64,000 nucleotides of DNA from Methanoculleus caldifontis (GTDB lineage: Archaea; Halobacteriota; Methanomicrobia; Methanomicrobiales; Methanoculleaceae): positions 268,208 to 332,207 of the forward strand of contig NZ_WBKO01000002.1 of the NCBI RefSeq assembly GCF_032842345.1, read 5' to 3'. The position numbers and the translations under genes were made by a program. Numbering within the stretch: position 1 is the first letter of the stretch; each line of letters begins with the position of its first letter. The notes under the pieces were generated by a model that was given only the letters and a program-made list of their open reading frames with translations, ran no database searches and was not told the origin of the DNA. Positions 52,900 to 62,502 of the stretch are shown piece by piece.

Positions 52900-55200
52900 T
52901 CACTCCAGAACACAGTAGACGTAGTATACCCGGCGCCCGTCCCTCGTCACGACGTCCGTCCCGTGCACCTCGTTCTCGAATCCCGGAAAGAGGTTGTCGA
53001 ACTCCTGCAGGGAGACGAGGAACTCGACGATCCCCCGCGTGGCCGGCCCGCACCGCTCCCCCGGCATGATGACGGGAATACCGGGCGGGTAGGGCACGAC
53101 CATCACCGCGACGGTCTTCCCCTCGAGCTCGCCCGCGGGCACCGGCGTCACCTCGCCCCGCACCAGGCGGCGGTAGGCCTCCGCCGGCGTCATCACCGGT
53201 TCCGGCAGCGCCGCGCAGATCTTCCGCATGACGTCTGCGATCGGCCGTTCCCGGAGATAATCGTGCATCTCCCGGCAGAGGTCGGCGATGCCCCGCCCGG
53301 CATACCGGGCGGGGTGCTCCCGCACGAGATCGGGGAAGACCTCCTCGAGCGGGCTGTTGCCGTCGTAGAGCGCCTTGAACCGGAAGAGCTCCGCGAGCAG
53401 CGTGCCGGATTTACCTTTCGTGATACCGAGCGTGAAGAGGACCAGAAACGAGTAGTACCCGGTCTTCTCGACGACGATCCCGTTCTCCCGGAGGTACTTC
53501 GTGACGACGGCCGCCGGTATCCCCCACTCCTCCATCCCACCCCCCGGGCTGATGCCGGGGGTGAGGATCGTCACCTTGATGGGGTCGAGCATGGCGTAAC
53601 CCTCCTCGATGCCGCAAAAACCGTGCCACGCATCGTGGGGGTCCAGGAGCCAGCAGCCGGCGTTGTCGAGGAGGAGCCGGTCGTCCGCCTCCTCTGGAGA
53701 CATCTCGGTCTCCCGGTCCGTGATGCAGTCGGGCTGCCAGACCGTGAACCACCAGCAGTCCTCCCCGGACGGGGAACCGGCCCGGATCTCCTCCGCCACC
53801 GCCACCATCTTCTTTCTGAAGACGATCGCCTCCTCGATCGCCTCCTCGACCAGGAACCTCCCCGAATGCCCGGCCATCATCTTGGTCGCGACGTCGAGCG
53901 AGGCCACGATGGTGTACTGGGGGGAGGTCGAGGTGAGCATCATGAACGCCTCGTTGAACCGCGGGTGGTCGACGGGCCCCCGGCCCTGCCTGACGTGAAG
54001 CATCGAGCCCTGCGAGAAGGCGGCGAGGACCTTATGGGTCGACTGGGTGGCAAAGACCGTCGGGCCGACCTCGTCTCTTGCGTGCATCCCGAACCGGCCG
54101 GCATAGAGCGGGTGGAACCGGGCGTAGCCGAACCAGGCCTCGTCGTAGTGGAGGTACGGGACACGGCCGCGGAGGTGCTCCTCGACCATCTCGGTGCTGT
54201 AGCAGATCCCGTCATACGTGGAGTTCGTGATCGCGGCCATCCGGACCGCCTGCGACGCAGGGTCCGGAACGAGCGGGCATGCCCGGATCTTCTCCGCGAT
54301 CACCTCCGGGCGGAGTTCGCGGCTCATGATGGGGCCGATGATCCCGTACCCGTTCCGGGACGGGATGAGGTAGACGGGGACGGCGCCGGTCATGATGATC
54401 GCGTGCATCACGGACGCATGGCAGTTCCGGTCCACGAGGACGATGTCGCCGGGAGTGACCGTCCCGAGCCAGACAATCTTGTTCGCGGCCGAGGTGCCGC
54501 CGGTGACGAAGTAGGTCCGGTTCGCCCCGAAGACCTCCGCGGCCTTCCGCTCCGCCTCGCCGACGACACCGGAGTGGTCGAGGAGCGAACCGAGTTCCGG
54601 CACCGAGACAGAGAGATCGGCCCTGAGCGCGTTCTCGCCGAAGAAGTTGTAGAAGATCCGGCCGGCGGCGCTCTTGAGGAAGGCGACGCCGCCCATATGC
54701 CCCGGCGTGTGCCAGGAGTAGCGGTACTCCTCGACGTAGTCCATCATCCCCCTGAAGAACGGCGGAAGGACGTCGGCGAGGTAGTCCTGCGCCGCGCGCT
54801 TGATATGGCCGGCGATGAAACCGGGGGTGTCCTCGAGCTTCCAGATGTAGCCGTCGATCCGGGATATGACGCCGAGGGGTATCGCGGAGATCGCCAGTTT
54901 CTCCGTATTCAGAAAGATCGGGATTTTGGGGTTCCGTTCCCTGATGAGGGTGATGACGTCTGCGGCAGTCCGCATCCCGTCCGCGGCCTCCGGCGTGAGT
55001 TCCCAGTCGATGATGATGCAGCTCGCATGCGGGTGCGAGAGGAACGCGTGAACGCCGTCGCGGGCGGTCAGCGCCTCGATGACGGAAAAATCGTCACCTT
55101 TTAGTTCTTTCACTATCTCCCGCGACGCCCGGCCCTCTGCGGTATCCGAGTGCAGCTCGTCGTCGATGATGATGACAGGAAACTCGTCCAGATGATCCAT
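52900..55200 (-). CDS. Orn/Lys/Arg decarboxylase family protein (bacterial biodegradative type)
   Basis: A 766-residue PLP enzyme with the fold and length of AdiA/CadA/SpeF. An N-terminal receiver-like wing domain (about 1-130, FPVIIIDDEL) precedes the PLP domain: SWHTPGHMGGVAFLKS, FVTGGTSAANKI, LHYDEAWFGYARFHP and the Schiff-base lysine in ATQSTHKVLAAFSQGSMLH. The C-terminal domain ends EFDNLFPGFENEVHG. Substrate could be arginine, lysine or ornithine; arginine would yield agmatine for the agmatinase at 8.8 kb. Methanogens normally use a pyruvoyl arginine decarboxylase, so this is likely transferred. The start is ATG at 55200, nine bases after GGAGGGG. Confidence 0.9.
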   Translation of the reverse strand: MDHLDEFPVIIIDDELHSDTAEGRASREIVKELKGDDFSVIEALTARDGVHAFLSHPHASCIIIDWELTPEAADGMRTAADVITLIRERNPKIPIFLNTEKLAISAIPLGVISRIDGYIWKLEDTPGFIAGHIKRAAQDYLADVLPPFFRGMMDYVEEYRYSWHTPGHMGGVAFLKSAAGRIFYNFFGENALRADLSVSVPELGSLLDHSGVVGEAERKAAEVFGANRTYFVTGGTSAANKIVWLGTVTPGDIVLVDRNCHASVMHAIIMTGAVPVYLIPSRNGYGIIGPIMSRELRPEVIAEKIRACPLVPDPASQAVRMAAITNSTYDGICYSTEMVEEHLRGRVPYLHYDEAWFGYARFHPLYAGRFGMHARDEVGPTVFATQSTHKVLAAFSQGSMLHVRQGRGPVDHPRFNEAFMMLTSTSPQYTIVASLDVATKMMAGHSGRFLVEEAIEEAIVFRKKMVAVAEEIRAGSPSGEDCWWFTVWQPDCITDRETEMSPEEADDRLLLDNAGCWLLDPHDAWHGFCGIEEGYAMLDPIKVTILTPGISPGGGMEEWGIPAAVVTKYLRENGIVVEKTGYYSFLVLFTLGITKGKSGTLLAELFRFKALYDGNSPLEEVFPDLVREHPARYAGRGIADLCREMHDYLRERPIADVMRKICAALPEPVMTPAEAYRRLVRGEVTPVPAGELEGKTVAVMVVPYPPGIPVIMPGERCGPATRGIVEFLVSLQEFDNLFPGFENEVHGTDVVTRDGRRVYYVYCVLE

Positions 55201-55527
55201 GCGGCCACGCCCCTCCAGAAGGAGATCTCCCGGACGTCCCTCTTGTAACTTGCGGTCCGGGAGCAGGATGCGAACCTCTCGGCCGGACTCAAACGGCGTC
55301 ACCCCGAAGATCCCGCCGGGTGACGGTCCGGGAACGGTCTTCGTGCAGATCCGCGCCGTCTCAAAGACCGGGACCATGCTGCACCGGCGGGCGAGCGCGA
55401 CGACGGCGGAACGCTCCCTTCCGCACCGGGATCGCCGCGATCGTCACCGGAGTCGCATTCCGGGGGTTGAAGGTAGAACAGGCACTTTTGAGCCGTTCAA
55501 GGTCGCCAGATACTCCGCGTTGACGAC
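55201..55527. other. Intergenic region between decarboxylase and glycogen operon
   Basis: About 330 bases. Open frames cross it on both strands but lack similarity. No repeat arm is present. No convincing promoter for the decarboxylase was found. Confidence 0.3.
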
Positions 55528-55537
55528 ATTTATATAC
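55528..55537 (+). promoter_or_regulatory. TATA box of the glycogen/alpha-glucan operon
   Basis: ATTTATATAC is centred about 26 bases before the ATG at 55559, so the operon message is probably leaderless. Confidence 0.7.
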
Positions 55538-55558
55538 GGGAACGGCCATCTACCACGG

Positions 55559-57013
55559 ATGACAGGCGAGGGCTCAAATCCACCAAAGGTCTGCCTGGGA
55601 TTCGATATTCACTATCCCTGTTATCTCAATCCCGGGTTCAGGCCAGGTATGGTAAAGGGAAAGCGAAACGTAAGAGACAGTTACTTCAACCCGCATATGA
55701 AGGAAGATCTCGGAGGGGTCATCGAGCGCTCCTTTACGCCGGCGACGGAGATCCTCCTCGACCTCCTCGACGGCGGGCTTGCCTGTTCCTTCAGCATCTC
55801 CGGGGCGGTCGTGGAGCACCTTGAGGAGTGGTACCCCGAGACGCTCGGACTTCTCTCCCGTGCGGCCACTCACCGGAACGCCGAGGTCCTCGCCCAGACC
55901 TACTATCACAGCGTTGCCGGGCAGTTTACGGACCTGCAGGAGTTCGAGGCCGAACTCCTCATGCACCGCGACCTGATGAAAGAGCACTTCTCAGTCGTGC
56001 CGACGACGTTTGCACATACCGATTACCCCATCACCCCCGCCACCGCGGAGATGCTCATGGAATCCGGGATCCGGGCGGCCGTCGTCGAGGGGAGCAACGG
56101 TATCGCTGCAGAGATCGAGCAAAACCACGTCTACACCTACCTCGGCCTCCCGGTCCTCGTCACCCACTGCGACCTCGCCGACGACATCGCCGTGCGGTTC
56201 CCCTGGAGAGGGTGGGACAAATGGCCGCTGATGGCCGACCGGTACGCGGAGTGGCTCTCCGTATCCCCCGGCGACTGCATCACCCTCTTCCTCGACTACC
56301 GCGTCTTCGGGGACGCCATCGGCCCCGAGACCGGTATCCTCGAGTTCCTGCGGACGCTCCCGTCCGCCCTCGCCGGGCAGGGGATAGAGACCGTCCGCCC
56401 GGCGGATGCCGCGGCACTCCCGCCGCACGGGGAGATCGAGGTGGGTGACAGAACCCCGGGCCCCGAGGCCCTGCAGAGGACCATCATGCAGCAGTCCGCC
56501 CTCGAGGCGCTCGAGGGAGCCGGCGGCCTGGTTACAGACCGGGATACCTGGCGCTGCCTTCTCGAGACGGACCACATCCGCCGGATGGCCATGCGCTCGG
56601 CCTCGTGCGGGAGGCCGCTCCACGCCGTCAGCCACCAGGCGACCCACGACCACTTCGCCTCCTTCATGCGGATCCTCTCGGACTTCGAGGAGCGGTCCGC
56701 GACCAGCGCACGGTCCCCGAAAGCCGTCCTCTCGCTCCGCTGCGTCCCGCCCGAGAAGGCGTTCTACTTCTCGTCGCACGAGCGGCCCGCCGGATACGCC
56801 GCCCACAGCCTGCAGGAGCTCGTGAACATGCTCGAGTTCGCCCCCGACGACGTCATCCGCTACCACGTCGAGCGCGAGGACTTCTCCCGCTGGATCGATC
56901 TCGTCATCGGCGATACGAAACTTGCCGGGAAGATTCAGGGCACCTCCGACCGCAACGAACTCCGCTCGACGATACAGAAAAGGATCGACAAACTATGGAA
57001 ACGCTTAAGATAG
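55559..57013 (+). CDS. Glycoside hydrolase family 57 (alpha-amylase-like)
   Basis: A 484-residue GH57 protein. Family features are the N-terminal strand VCLGFDIHYPCYLNP (the HQP-like first motif is altered), FAHTDYPITPATAEMLMESGI, GIRAAVVEG and LFLDYRVFGDAIGPETGILEFL (the fourth motif with its acidic residue). GH57 enzymes cleave or transfer alpha-1,4-glucans. It is the first gene of a five-gene alpha-glucan cluster and overlaps the glycosyltransferase by 19 bp. The start follows from the TATA at 55528. Confidence 0.88.
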   Translation: MTGEGSNPPKVCLGFDIHYPCYLNPGFRPGMVKGKRNVRDSYFNPHMKEDLGGVIERSFTPATEILLDLLDGGLACSFSISGAVVEHLEEWYPETLGLLSRAATHRNAEVLAQTYYHSVAGQFTDLQEFEAELLMHRDLMKEHFSVVPTTFAHTDYPITPATAEMLMESGIRAAVVEGSNGIAAEIEQNHVYTYLGLPVLVTHCDLADDIAVRFPWRGWDKWPLMADRYAEWLSVSPGDCITLFLDYRVFGDAIGPETGILEFLRTLPSALAGQGIETVRPADAAALPPHGEIEVGDRTPGPEALQRTIMQQSALEALEGAGGLVTDRDTWRCLLETDHIRRMAMRSASCGRPLHAVSHQATHDHFASFMRILSDFEERSATSARSPKAVLSLRCVPPEKAFYFSSHERPAGYAAHSLQELVNMLEFAPDDVIRYHVEREDFSRWIDLVIGDTKLAGKIQGTSDRNELRSTIQKRIDKLWKRLR

Positions 57014-58152
57014 CATTCTTCTGCTGGGAGTCGCTTGGCTCCACGTTCAAGGTGGGCGGTCTCGCCCCGGCGACGACCCACCTCGCCGAGAATATGGCCC
57101 GGAAGGGGCACGAGGTCCATTTCTTCACGCGAGGAGACGGGCCCGGCGATGCCCTGATCGACGGCGTCCACTACCACTACTGCCTGCCGTTCGGCGACAA
57201 TATCGTCGATTACTGCAGGACCATGAGCAACATGCTCGTGGACGCCTTCCGCGCTCACGACACCCCGCCGTTCGATATCCTCCACTTCCACGACTGGCAC
57301 CTCGTCGAGGCGATGCACCTCCTCCGCGACAAAAACACCGTCCTCTCCTATCACTCCACCGAGTACGGGCGGCACGGAGGGAACTTCGGCGGCTGGTGGG
57401 AGTTCCAGGAGATCTCTGGCAAGGAGTGGTACGGGGGCTACATCGCGAAAGCGGTCACGACGGTCTCGAACTCGACGAAGACGGAGGTGATGTGGCTCTA
57501 CAACGTCCCCGGGTGGAAAGTAACCGTCATCCCGAACGGGATCGACCCCGACGCCTACCGCATCCCGGTCGACCCCGGCGAGGTGAAGAAACACTACGGC
57601 ATCCATCCCCTTGCACCCGTCGTCCTCTTCGTCGGGCGCCTCACCTACCAGAAGGGGGCCGACCTCCTGCTCCAGGCCATACCCCGGATCCTCGCCAAAC
57701 GCTGGGACGTGCAGTTTCTCTTCGCGGGCACCGGCGACATGCGCGGCTACCTGGAGAGTGCGGCAAACGGTCTTCCCGTGCAGTTCCTCGGCTACGTCGC
57801 GGACGAGGAGCATAACCGGCTCCTGAACGCCTGCGACCTCGTCGTCATCCCGAGCCGGAACGAGCCGTTCGGGCTCGTCCTGACGGAGGCCTGGAGCGCG
57901 GAGCGTTGCGTCGTCGCGACCGAAGTCGGGGGACTTGCCGAGAACATCGACAACTACGTGAACGGGATCAAGGTCCCCGTCCGGCCGGACTCGATCGCCT
58001 GGGGGATCTGCCACCTCATCGACGACCCTGCCTACATGCAGAGGCTGGGAAGAGCCGGCCGGAGAAAGGTTCTGGAGAAGTTCAGGTGGAGCGTCGTCAC
58101 CGAACGGATGCTCGGCGTCTACGAGAAACTTCTCTCCGGCGGCCCGCGGTGA
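56995..58152 (+). CDS. Glycogen synthase-like glycosyltransferase (GT4/GT5)
   Basis: A 385-residue GT-B enzyme. The N-terminus [21 protein letters not shown] is the GGL donor/acceptor loop of starch and glycogen synthases. FHDWHLVEA follows. The C-terminal domain has [20 protein letters not shown] and the E-x7-E motif region [15 protein letters not shown]. It probably elongates alpha-1,4-glucan from a nucleotide sugar. It is shorter than bacterial GlgA (about 480), as is usual for archaeal forms. Its stop overlaps a GTG of the branching-enzyme frame. Confidence 0.9.
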   Translation: METLKIAFFCWESLGSTFKVGGLAPATTHLAENMARKGHEVHFFTRGDGPGDALIDGVHYHYCLPFGDNIVDYCRTMSNMLVDAFRAHDTPPFDILHFHDWHLVEAMHLLRDKNTVLSYHSTEYGRHGGNFGGWWEFQEISGKEWYGGYIAKAVTTVSNSTKTEVMWLYNVPGWKVTVIPNGIDPDAYRIPVDPGEVKKHYGIHPLAPVVLFVGRLTYQKGADLLLQAIPRILAKRWDVQFLFAGTGDMRGYLESAANGLPVQFLGYVADEEHNRLLNACDLVVIPSRNEPFGLVLTEAWSAERCVVATEVGGLAENIDNYVNGIKVPVRPDSIAWGICHLIDDPAYMQRLGRAGRRKVLEKFRWSVVTERMLGVYEKLLSGGPR

Positions 58153-58175
58153 CGGCGCCCGGGAGGGATGAGAGC

Positions 58176-60107
58176 GTGCAACAGACCTTACCCGACATCA
58201 CGAAGACCGGGAGCCTCCTCACCGAGTACGACGTCTACCTCTTCCGGCAGGGGAACCACGCCCGCCTGTACGAGAGGCTGGGGTCGCACCCCGCGATCGC
58301 CGACGGCATCCGGGGGACGTACTTCGCGGTCTGGGCGCCAAACGCGGCGGAGGTCTCGGTCGTCGGGGATTTCAACGAGTGGAAGGCAGGCAACCACCCC
58401 CTCTCGATCCGGAGCGACGACTCCGGGATCTGGGAAGGATTCATCCCGGAGATCGGCCACGGGACGATCTACAAGTACCACATCAGGAGCAGGTACGGTG
58501 ACTACCGCGTGGAGAAGGGCGACCCGTTCGCGTACACCTGGGAGGTCCCTCCAAAGACCGCGTCGGTCGTCTGGGACCTCTCATACGCCTGGCGGGACCG
58601 GGCCTGGATACGGTGCCGGGAAGAGGCAAACACCCCCGACGCCCCGATATCGGTCTACGAGGTGCACGCAGGGTCGTGGCGGAAGGTGCCGGCGGAGGAG
58701 AACCGGTCCCTGAACTACAGAGAGCTCGCGGCCGAACTCGCCGACTACCTGATCGAGACGGGGTTCACGCACGTCGAGTTCCTCCCCGTCATGGAGCACC
58801 CGTTCTACGCTTCCTGGGGCTACCAGACGCTCGGCTACTTCGCCCCTACGAGCAGGTACGGCACCCCCCAGGACTTCATGCACCTCGTCGAGCGCCTCCA
58901 CCAGCGCGGGATAGGAGTGATCCTCGACTGGGTGCCGTCGCACTTCCCCTCCGACGGCTACGGCCTCTCCTACTTCGACGGCACCTACCTCTACGAGCAC
59001 GCCCTCCCCGGCAGGCGCTACCACCCGGAGTGGAAGAGTTACGTCTTCAACCTGGGAAGAAACGAGGTCCGGTCGTTCCTCACGAGCAGCGCCATCTTCT
59101 GGCTCGAGCGGTATCATGCGGACGGCCTCAGAGTCGATGCGGTCTCCTCGATGCTCTACCTCGACTATGCGCGGAGTGCGGGGGAGTGGACGCCGAACGT
59201 CCACGGCGGGAGGGAGAATCTCGAGGCGGTGGGGTTCCTCCGGAAGGTGAACGAGACGGTCCACGCGAACTACCCCGACGTCCTCGTCATCGCCGAGGAG
59301 GCGACCTCCTGGCCGGGGGTGACCGCGCCGACCGCGACCGGGGGGCTCGGGTTCGACCTGAAGTGGAACATGGGCTGGATGCACGATACGCTCGACTACT
59401 TCGTGCTCGACCCGGTCTTCCGGAAGTATCGGCCCGACTTCCTGACGTTCAGCATATGGTACGCGTTCTCCGAGCGCTACGTCCTCCCCCTCTCCCACGA
59501 CGAGGTCGTCCACGAGAAGGGTTCGCTCATCGGGAAGATGCCCGGTGACGACTGGCGGAAACGGGCGAACCTCCGCCTCCTGTACGGGTATATGTTCACG
59601 CACCCGGGGAAGAAACTCCTCTTCATGGGCGGGGAGTTCGGGCAGCGGTCGGAGTGGAGCCACGACGCCGGGCTGGAGTGGCACCTCCTGCGGCATCCTT
59701 CCCACCAGGGGATCTTCCGGTGGGTCGCCGACTTAAACCACCTCTACCGGCGGGAGCCCGCCCTCCACGAGCGGGACGCCGAGCAGGAGGGGTTCGAGTG
59801 GGTCGACTTCTCCGACGTCGAGAAGAGCATCGTCAGTTACCTGCGGCGGGGGCGGTCGGCCGACGAGGTCGTCCTGGTCGCCTGCAACTGCACCCCGGTG
59901 CCGCGCTACGGCTACCGGGTCGGCGTCCCGTTCGGCGGGTTCTGGAAGGAGGCGCTCAACAGCGACGCGACCGAGTACGGCGGGAGCGGCGTCGGGAACC
60001 TCGGCGGGGTGGAGGCGGAGCAGGTCCCGGCCCACGGCCGGCCGTGGTCGCTCCCGCTCACCCTGCCCCCGCTCGGGACGGTCATCCTTCTTCCCGAGGG
60101 GGCGTGA
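58176..60107 (+). CDS. glgB: 1,4-alpha-glucan branching enzyme (GH13)
   Basis: A 643-residue GlgB that makes alpha-1,6 branches. An N-terminal CBM48 ([20 protein letters not shown]) precedes the GH13 barrel: [42 protein letters not shown] (nucleophile Asp), [12 protein letters not shown] (acid Glu) and [15 protein letters not shown] (third Asp). The start is GTG at 58176, eight bases after GGGAGGG; a GTG at 58149 adds nine residues and overlaps the previous stop. Followed by a GH57 gene after 3 bp. Confidence 0.95.
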   Translation: MQQTLPDITKTGSLLTEYDVYLFRQGNHARLYERLGSHPAIADGIRGTYFAVWAPNAAEVSVVGDFNEWKAGNHPLSIRSDDSGIWEGFIPEIGHGTIYKYHIRSRYGDYRVEKGDPFAYTWEVPPKTASVVWDLSYAWRDRAWIRCREEANTPDAPISVYEVHAGSWRKVPAEENRSLNYRELAAELADYLIETGFTHVEFLPVMEHPFYASWGYQTLGYFAPTSRYGTPQDFMHLVERLHQRGIGVILDWVPSHFPSDGYGLSYFDGTYLYEHALPGRRYHPEWKSYVFNLGRNEVRSFLTSSAIFWLERYHADGLRVDAVSSMLYLDYARSAGEWTPNVHGGRENLEAVGFLRKVNETVHANYPDVLVIAEEATSWPGVTAPTATGGLGFDLKWNMGWMHDTLDYFVLDPVFRKYRPDFLTFSIWYAFSERYVLPLSHDEVVHEKGSLIGKMPGDDWRKRANLRLLYGYMFTHPGKKLLFMGGEFGQRSEWSHDAGLEWHLLRHPSHQGIFRWVADLNHLYRREPALHERDAEQEGFEWVDFSDVEKSIVSYLRRGRSADEVVLVACNCTPVPRYGYRVGVPFGGFWKEALNSDATEYGGSGVGNLGGVEAEQVPAHGRPWSLPLTLPPLGTVILLPEGA

Positions 60108-60110
60108 CCG

Positions 60111-62489
60111 ATGAGGCGCGCCGTCTGCATCCACGGCCACTTCTACCAGCCGCCGCGGGAGAACCCCTGGACCGGGGAGGTCGAGGTCCAGCGGTCCGTG
60201 GCGCCGGATCACGACTGGAATGAGCGGGTGGCCGCGGAATGTTACGGACCGAACACCGCCGCACGCATCCTTGACCCGGAGGGGCTGATCGAGGAGGTCG
60301 TGAACACCTATTCACGGATCAGCTTCACCGCCGCGCCGACGCTCCTTGCCTGGCTGGAGCAACACCGCCCGGCGGTCTACCGCGCGATCCTCGATGCAGA
60401 CCGGGAGAGCCGGGTACGCTACGCCGGCCACGGATCGGCGATCGCCTGCTGCTACAACCACCTCATCATGCCGTTTGCGACCCGCGAGGAGAAGCGGATT
60501 CAGGTCGCCTGGGGAGTCCGCGACTTTGCGGCGCGGTTCGGCCGGGAGCCCGAGGGGATGTGGCTCCCGGAGACGGCGGTCGATATCGAGTCCCTGGACC
60601 TGATGGCGGAGGCAGGGATCCGGTTCACGGTCCTCGCCCCCCACCAGGCGGGCCGGGTGCGGGCGATCGGGGGAGGAGCCTGGACGGACGTCTCCGGCGG
60701 CCGGGTCGATACGACCTCACCCTACCTCTGCCGCCTCCCCTCCGGGCGGAGCATCGCAGTCTTCTTCTACGACGGGGCTATCGCCCGCGACGTCGCGTTC
60801 GGCGACCTCCTCGCCGACGGGCGGCGCTTCGCCGAACGGCTGACCGGAGCGTTCTCCCCGGGAGAGGAGCGCCCTGAACTCGTGCACATCGCGACCGATG
60901 GGGAGACCTACGGCCACCACCGGAAGTTCGGGGAGATGGCGCTTGCCTACTGCCTCCGCGCCGTCGAGGCACGCCAGGACGTCCGACTCACGGTCTACGG
61001 CGAGTACCTCGACGCCCACCCGCCCACGCACGAGGCCGCCGTCCCGGAGGGAACGTCGTGGAGCTGCCTCCACGGCCTCGAGCGCTGGCGGGGGGAGTGC
61101 GGGTGCAGAAGCGGAACGCACCCGGACTGGTCGCAGGCGTGGCGCGAGCCGCTCCGGGAGGCGGTCGTCATGGTCCGCGACGCCCTCGCTCCCCGGTCCG
61201 CGGAGGCGCTCGCGGCCCTCGTCCGTGACCCCGGAGCGGCCCACGAGGACGCTGTCGGCCTCGTCCTTTCCCGGTGGTCCGACGAGGCCGCGGCGGCGTT
61301 CTTCGCGCGGCATGCGAGGGCCGGCATCGCCCCCGAAGAGCAACGGCGGCTCCTCTCGCTCCTCGAGATGGAGCGGCAGATGATGCTGATGCAGACGAGC
61401 TGCGGCTGGTTCTTCGACGACATCACGGAGCCGGGGAGCGTCCAGGTGATGCGGCACGCGTCCCGCACGATGGACCTTGCCCGGCAGGCGCTCGGCCTCG
61501 ACCTCGAGCCGGCGTTCATCGCCATCCTCCGCCGTGCGCAGCCGAACGATCCGGCGTATCCGACCGGCGCGGACGCTTATGAGACCTTTGTCCGGCCGGC
61601 GGCGGCCGACCTCGCACGGATCGGGGCCGGGGCCGCCCTCTACGCCCTCTTCGACCTCGAGCACCCTGCGGCCGCGTCGGGGATGTATGCCGTCCGCGGC
61701 GACTGGCAGTACCGGTCGGAGACCGATGGCCGGCGGAGCCTTCTCGGGACCGTCCGGGTGCGGTGCCGGGCGACCGGGGAGGAGGCGCTCTTCGACGCGA
61801 CCGCGTCCTTTGCCGGGATGGACCGGGTTGCCTTCGGCATCCGCGAATCCCACGGCGAGGAGGGGCTCCGGGCGGTGTGGGAGACGATGGTGGACGCCGA
61901 CCCGACTGGAACTTTTTCACGGGTCTACACGGCAGCAGACCTCTCCGACGAGGAGCGGTGGGCGATCGCACGAGCGCTCGCTCCCTCCATCGGGTCGGCC
62001 GTCTGCGCCGTCTACCGCGATGTGGCAGCGCTGATCGGGGTGCTTGAGGATCTCCGGATCCCCGTGCCGGGGAGCGCCGCGCTCCTCGGAGAACACGCCG
62101 ACACGGTGCGGCTGCTCTCGATGCTCGATCGCGGGTGCCCCGACCCGGACCGCTTCCTGGCGCTCGCAGGGGAGATACGGGCGGAGGGGGGGAGACCGGA
62201 TCCGGTGGCCCTCGGTGAGGCGGCGAGCAGGCGGATCGAAGGCTCTCTCCGCGAAGCGGCCGCCCGACCGGAGGACCCGGAGCCGCTTGAGGAGATCGTC
62301 CGTGTTTTTCGGTGTGCAAAGGTATTTGCGCTCCCGCTCACCTTATGGGAGAGCCAGAACCTCTGCATCGCGATGCGCGGGCGGTATGCCGGGATGCAGG
62401 AGCAGGCTGGCCGGGGTGACCGGAATGCGGAGCGATGGGCGGAAGCCTTCAGGAGAGCGGCGGCATGTCTTGGCGTGAGGGTGACGTAA
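60111..62489 (+). CDS. GH57/DUF3536 glycoside hydrolase
   Basis: A 792-residue protein. The N-terminal GH57 catalytic region is evident: CIHGHFYQPPRENPW (HFYQPPR first motif), GHGSAIACCYNHLIMPFA, EPEGMWLPETAVDIESLDLM (catalytic Glu) and ATDGETYGHHRKFGEMALAY (catalytic Asp). The remaining 450 residues are the DUF3536 region (SCGWFFDDITEPGSVQVMRHA). Activity is presumed on alpha-glucans from the gene cluster. It is distinct from the shorter GH57 at 55.6 kb. Confidence 0.92.
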   Translation: MRRAVCIHGHFYQPPRENPWTGEVEVQRSVAPDHDWNERVAAECYGPNTAARILDPEGLIEEVVNTYSRISFTAAPTLLAWLEQHRPAVYRAILDADRESRVRYAGHGSAIACCYNHLIMPFATREEKRIQVAWGVRDFAARFGREPEGMWLPETAVDIESLDLMAEAGIRFTVLAPHQAGRVRAIGGGAWTDVSGGRVDTTSPYLCRLPSGRSIAVFFYDGAIARDVAFGDLLADGRRFAERLTGAFSPGEERPELVHIATDGETYGHHRKFGEMALAYCLRAVEARQDVRLTVYGEYLDAHPPTHEAAVPEGTSWSCLHGLERWRGECGCRSGTHPDWSQAWREPLREAVVMVRDALAPRSAEALAALVRDPGAAHEDAVGLVLSRWSDEAAAAFFARHARAGIAPEEQRRLLSLLEMERQMMLMQTSCGWFFDDITEPGSVQVMRHASRTMDLARQALGLDLEPAFIAILRRAQPNDPAYPTGADAYETFVRPAAADLARIGAGAALYALFDLEHPAAASGMYAVRGDWQYRSETDGRRSLLGTVRVRCRATGEEALFDATASFAGMDRVAFGIRESHGEEGLRAVWETMVDADPTGTFSRVYTAADLSDEERWAIARALAPSIGSAVCAVYRDVAALIGVLEDLRIPVPGSAALLGEHADTVRLLSMLDRGCPDPDRFLALAGEIRAEGGRPDPVALGEAASRRIEGSLREAAARPEDPEPLEEIVRVFRCAKVFALPLTLWESQNLCIAMRGRYAGMQEQAGRGDRNAERWAEAFRRAAACLGVRVT

Positions 62490-62502
62490 GGAGGGGTGGG
62501 GC

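Noticed and set aside
52174-55104. Transporter frame continuing open for about 970 codons
   Set aside because: MFS similarity ends near 52858; the rest is antisense to the decarboxylase and has no family features.
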